A DNA stretch of 7,939 bases from Oscillospiraceae bacterium. GTDB lineage: Bacteria > Bacillota > Clostridia > Oscillospirales > JAKOTC01. Below the pieces are notes generated by a model. That model saw only the letters and a program-made list of their open reading frames with translations. It was not told the DNA's origin and made no database searches. A program made the position numbers and the translations under genes. Shown piece after piece: positions 5,573 to 7,939 of the stretch; within the stretch, counting starts at the first letter, position 1, and each line of letters opens with the position of its first letter. The stretch covers positions 1 to 7,939 of the forward strand of contig DAOPZJ010000082.1 in NCBI GenBank assembly GCA_035353335.1, written 5' to 3'.

Positions 5573-6085
5573 ATGTCCGAAAAAAATATCATGAAAATCC
5601 CCACGACTTTAAAGCACAAACCGGTCGTGGTGTGTGAAAATTACGAGGCCGTCGACGGCAGGGACCAATACGACTCCTGCGCCAAGGGGCTTTCGCTGGG
5701 GCTTGCCCAGTGGAACGACCGCGGCAAGGTCGACGTTTCGGCCAAGGTGTGGCGCTATACCGGCGGCAAGTGGTCGCGTCAATCCGAGGAACTGCCGATG
5801 CATCGGGTGCTCGATCTTGCGCTGCTCGTCTGCCGCGCCAAGCAGTATTTTATGGACGCCTACCGCTATCCGAAACTCTACGACGAAAACAACCCGCGCA
5901 TCGACCGGATCGGCCTTCAGGGCGATGCGATGACCGTGGAAATCTGCAAAGATAACCCAATGCTCGACACCGACATCAAGCTGTTCGCCGACGCGCTCGC
6001 ACACGACGACGAGATGATCGCCGAGCGCCTGCACACATTGGCAAACCTGTTAAACGACATGGGCTACGGCCACGGGAGAAAGTAA
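5573..6085 (+). CDS. DUF6530-like protein of unknown function
   Basis: This 170-residue soluble protein has no signal peptide or membrane segment. The ATG at 5573 has a strong ribosome site (AAAGGAGA, 5556-5563), which favours it over the second Met at residue 7. The sequence resembles what I remember as DUF6530: 'KIPTTLKHKPVVV' near the start, 'GLSLGLAQWNDRGKVDVSAKVWR' (split 39-50 and 51-61), 'WSRQSEELPMHRVLDLALL' (67-85) and 'DRIGLQGDAMTVEI' (111-124). The C-terminal third is helical, with 'DIKLFADALAHDDEMIAERL' at 134-153. No catalytic motif is recognised. It is first in a unit with the amidohydrolase gene 32 bases downstream, with no terminator between them, and probably under control of the palindrome at 5529-5550. 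The family name is less certain than the gene itself. Confidence 0.8.
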   Translation: MSEKNIMKIPTTLKHKPVVVCENYEAVDGRDQYDSCAKGLSLGLAQWNDRGKVDVSAKVWRYTGGKWSRQSEELPMHRVLDLALLVCRAKQYFMDAYRYPKLYDENNPRIDRIGLQGDAMTVEICKDNPMLDTDIKLFADALAHDDEMIAERLHTLANLLNDMGYGHGRK

Positions 6086-6117
6086 CGACGAATCTATTAC
6101 GACAGGGGGACGCACGA

Positions 6118-7419
6118 ATGATACTGATAAATAATGCGAATGTAATTTCCATGAAAAGCCGCAAGATCGACGAAAATCAATCTTTGCTGATTGAAGACGG
6201 CTTGATTCAAGCCATTAAAAATGCGTCCTTCATGCCGGAAACGGACTGTACCGTCATTGACGCGAGCGGACTGTATGTGATGCCGGGTCTTGTCAATATG
6301 CACGTCCATCTGGGCGACAATCCGGACGATTTGCCGCTGTATCTTGCAAACGGCGTGACCACCATACGGAATATGTGGGGGCACGAGGGCTTTAAACCCG
6401 GTCAGTATCTGTTCGGCACAAGGGTGTTTCATCATCTCAGGTTAAAAAGGCAAATCGAAGAGGGAAGCGTCATCGGGCCGGATATTTATACCCCGGGTGC
6501 CATGCTGGACGGAGACCCGCCGTTTTTTCCGAAATTCATGAACGTCAAAGCGGTAAAAAACACCGATCAAATCCGCAGAATCATCTTGACGCAGGCGGAA
6601 AAGGGATACGATTTTATCAAAATCTATTCCAAGTTGTCTCTTGAAAATTTTGATGACATTATGCGCATTGCGAAAGAATACAAGATGCCTGTTGCGGGGC
6701 ATGTGCCGGACGCGGTGGGGCTGAAACATGCGCTGGAATCCCGAATGCGCTCCGTCGAGCACCTGTTCGGGTTTGTCAATCCGTATTCCCCCGAAAAAAA
6801 CCTGAACGATGAACAAATCCGGGAAATGGCGGAACTGGCTGCTTCAAAACATGTTTGGAACTGTCCGACGCTGGTCGCAAGCGAGCGGCTGGCGAATGTG
6901 GAAAAACAAGCGGACTTCGAAAAAGAAGAAGCGTTGGCCTATGTACCGGAAAGGAATAAAAGAGCGATGCGTTTCTTGATTTCCGAGGCAAAAAAGGTAT
7001 TTGAAAAAGCCGGTCTGACCGACCAGCAGGCGTATATGGAGAAACTGTTTTTCATCGTCCGGCAATTACAATCGGCGGGCGCGCAGATGCTGCTCGGCAC
7101 CGATAAATCGGTTCCTTATGTGGTCGCCGGTTTTTCCGAGCACATGGAAATGGAGCTGTTAGCGCATGCCGGGCTCTCGAATTATGAAATTTTACGAGCC
7201 GCAACGGTCAACGCCGCTGAATGTCTGGGAAAAGAATCACAAATCGGTACCGTCGAAACGGGTAAAAAAGCAAATCTCATTATTACTTGTGAAAACCCGC
7301 TTGAGAACCTAAAGACCCTATCCGGCCACTGCGGGGTTATTAAATCAGGCGTCTATTATTCACGCGAAACTTGTAATCAAATGCTCGAGGATATCAAAAA
7401 GCGTGCTTCCGTTAAATAA
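6118..7419 (+). CDS. Metal-dependent amidohydrolase (imidazolonepropionase/prolidase-like)
   Basis: The protein has 433 residues. The ATG at 6118 follows AGGGGGA (6104-6110) by 7 bases. It has the amidohydrolase-superfamily architecture: a small N-terminal beta domain ending in 'VMPGLVNMHVHLG' with metal ligands His62 and His64, then a TIM barrel with Lys168 in 'FIKIY' (probably the carboxylated bridging lysine). His195 ('AGHVP'), His215 ('VEHL') and Asp329 ('GTDK') complete the set. The C-terminus returns to the beta domain with 'TVNAAECLG' and 'GTVETGKKANLII' (377-389). All ligands of a binuclear metal site are present, so it should be active. It most resembles the COG1228 group, which contains imidazolonepropionases and prolidase-like dipeptidases. 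The usual histidine-degradation neighbours are absent, so hydrolysis of a cyclic amide or dipeptide is a reasonable guess only. Cytoplasmic. Confidence 0.85.
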   Translation: MILINNANVISMKSRKIDENQSLLIEDGLIQAIKNASFMPETDCTVIDASGLYVMPGLVNMHVHLGDNPDDLPLYLANGVTTIRNMWGHEGFKPGQYLFGTRVFHHLRLKRQIEEGSVIGPDIYTPGAMLDGDPPFFPKFMNVKAVKNTDQIRRIILTQAEKGYDFIKIYSKLSLENFDDIMRIAKEYKMPVAGHVPDAVGLKHALESRMRSVEHLFGFVNPYSPEKNLNDEQIREMAELAASKHVWNCPTLVASERLANVEKQADFEKEEALAYVPERNKRAMRFLISEAKKVFEKAGLTDQQAYMEKLFFIVRQLQSAGAQMLLGTDKSVPYVVAGFSEHMEMELLAHAGLSNYEILRAATVNAAECLGKESQIGTVETGKKANLIITCENPLENLKTLSGHCGVIKSGVYYSRETCNQMLEDIKKRASVK

Positions 7420-7455
7420 AACAAGAGGCAGACGATTTCGTCTGCCCCTTGTTTT
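7418..7455 (+). terminator. Strong intrinsic terminator after the amidohydrolase gene
   Basis: A 17-bp stem (7418-7434 with 7439-7455) has one A-C mismatch and an ATTT loop. The core GGCAGACG pairs with CGTCTGCC, flanked by AAAACAAG and CTTGTTTT. The stem starts within the stop codon. The A-run on the left and T-run on the right make it able to work in both directions, insulating the AT-rich gene to its right. Confidence 0.9.
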
Positions 7456-7465
7456 GATATTCATA

Positions 7466-7499
7466 CAAATGTTTAAATATATGTTGACAATTGTTTAAA
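7466..7499 (+). promoter_or_regulatory. Two operator-like direct repeats around the -35 box
   Basis: CAAATGTTTAAA (7466-7477) and CAATTGTTTAAA (7488-7499) match at 11 of 12 positions and start 22 bases apart, about two helix turns. The second overlaps the end of the -35 box and the spacer of the promoter at 7484-7512. The following gene encodes a DNA-binding-type protein, so autoregulation is plausible. The region is AT-rich, which raises the chance of coincidence. Confidence 0.4.
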
Positions 7500-7512
7500 A
7501 ATATTGTATAAT
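7484..7512 (+). promoter_or_regulatory. Consensus promoter of the Phd-like/HARE-HTH gene
   Basis: TTGACA (7484-7489) and TATAAT (7507-7512) are separated by 17 bases, a perfect consensus. Transcription would start near 7519, so the ribosome site GAGGTG (7519-7524) would lie at the extreme 5' end of the message with almost no leader. Confidence 0.85.
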
Positions 7513-7530
7513 GCACCCGAGGTGAAAGAA

Positions 7531-7939
7531 ATGGATGTAAAACTTGATATGCTAATTGCTTATGAAAAATTTCTACAAGCACCAATTGATGTACTTGATA
7601 TTGTTGATAAATATGGACAAGCAATTATATTAAAGAATAACGCACCTTTTTACATTATTATAAAACCGCAAGTCGCAACTGCGAATAATTCTGCTAGTGA
7701 CGATTTAATTAGAAGAACACCTATGCTTACACTGCAAGAAGCAATGAAAACCGTATTATTGGACGCGAAAGACCATCAAATGCATGCTGCTGAACTTGCT
7801 GATAAGATTTATGATCGTGGTTTGTATGTACAAAAGAACGGAGAAAAAGCAAAATATAACCAGATGCGTGCGCGTTGCGGCCATTATCCGGAAATGTTTG
7901 AAGCATTAAAAGGAAACGTTATTCGTTTGAGAACTAAGG
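7531..7939 (+). CDS. Phd/YefM-like antitoxin segment fused to a HARE-type winged helix (3' end at window edge)
   Basis: The frame runs from the ATG at 7531, 6 bases after GAGGTG, to the right edge: 136 codons without a stop. The N-terminal 45 residues ('AYEKFLQAPIDVLDIVDKYG' then 'QAIILKNNAPFYIIIKP') resemble the Phd/YefM antitoxin pattern of a helix followed by 'xxIIxKNxxPxxxxxxP'. After a short linker, residues 67-134 ('LTLQEAMKTVLLDAKDHQMH', 'AAELADKIYDRGLY', 'YNQMRARCGHYPEMFEALKG', 'NVIRLR') fit the HARE-HTH winged helix known from RNA polymerase delta and restriction-associated proteins, including its final 'RL' strand. The end is probably near, since the winged helix is complete. The gene is visibly AT-rich (GCA, CAA, TTA and AGA codons) unlike its neighbours, suggesting transfer. 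It could be a stand-alone regulator or the antitoxin of a pair whose toxin lies to the right. Both domain calls are from pattern memory. Confidence 0.65.
   Translation, partial: MDVKLDMLIAYEKFLQAPIDVLDIVDKYGQAIILKNNAPFYIIIKPQVATANNSASDDLIRRTPMLTLQEAMKTVLLDAKDHQMHAAELADKIYDRGLYVQKNGEKAKYNQMRARCGHYPEMFEALKGNVIRLRTK

Noticed and set aside
5609..6034. 141-codon minus-strand frame opposite the DUF6530-like gene
   Set aside because: No ribosome site or promoter and no recognisable domain; it is a shadow of the plus-strand gene.
7412..7624. 70-codon minus-strand frame to the left of the last gene
   Set aside because: It spans the terminator, the consensus promoter and the start of the Phd-like gene, and has no family resemblance.

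Overview
The window looks like a piece of a Gram-positive chromosome of the phylum Bacillota, most likely an uncultured Clostridia-type bacterium. This rests on near-consensus housekeeping promoters (TTGACA, 17 bases, TATAAT-like) at four or five places, strong purine-rich ribosome binding sites, one TTG start, a YwaF/TIGR02206-type membrane protein, a DUF6530-like protein, and intergenic GTAGGG-bounded repeats. Most genes appear to be of medium GC by eye. The last gene, from 7531, is clearly more AT-rich. No rRNA, tRNA, CRISPR array or transposase gene is visible.

Left part (1-2660, minus strand). A single promoter at 2632-2660 drives three tightly packed genes, read right to left. They are a zinc-ribbon protein with a Pro/Tyr/Gln-rich linker and one membrane anchor, a seven-helix YwaF-like membrane protein whose start overlaps the previous stop (TAATG), and a glycoside hydrolase resembling GH42/GH35 beta-galactosidases. 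The last starts at a TTG inside the preceding gene and runs off the left edge.

Centre (2661-4934, plus strand). A divergent, almost perfect promoter drives an APH-fold small-molecule kinase. After a short gap comes a cytoplasmic five-bladed-propeller glycosidase-like protein (GH43/GH32 type). Two glycosidase-like genes on opposite sides of this locus suggest carbohydrate use, but no transporter is present to confirm a pathway.

Repeat island (4935-5572). This 638-base gene-free stretch holds two tandem palindromic units, a short remnant of an AraC-family regulator, a perfect 13-bp hairpin followed by a T-run, and a roughly 330-bp MITE-like segment bounded by an 11-bp inverted repeat. That segment contains several hairpins, a duplicated 14-mer and three 18-nt tandem repeats. 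The promoter and operator-like palindrome of the next gene lie at its right end.

Right part (5573-7939, plus strand). A two-gene unit encodes a DUF6530-like protein and a metal-dependent amidohydrolase of the imidazolonepropionase/prolidase-like group, closed by a strong terminator at 7418-7455. Beyond it, an AT-rich gene with its own consensus promoter and two operator-like repeats encodes a probable fusion of a Phd/YefM-like antitoxin segment and a HARE-type winged helix. It is cut by the right edge at its very end. It is the best candidate for an accessory or transferred system, but any partner gene lies outside the window.
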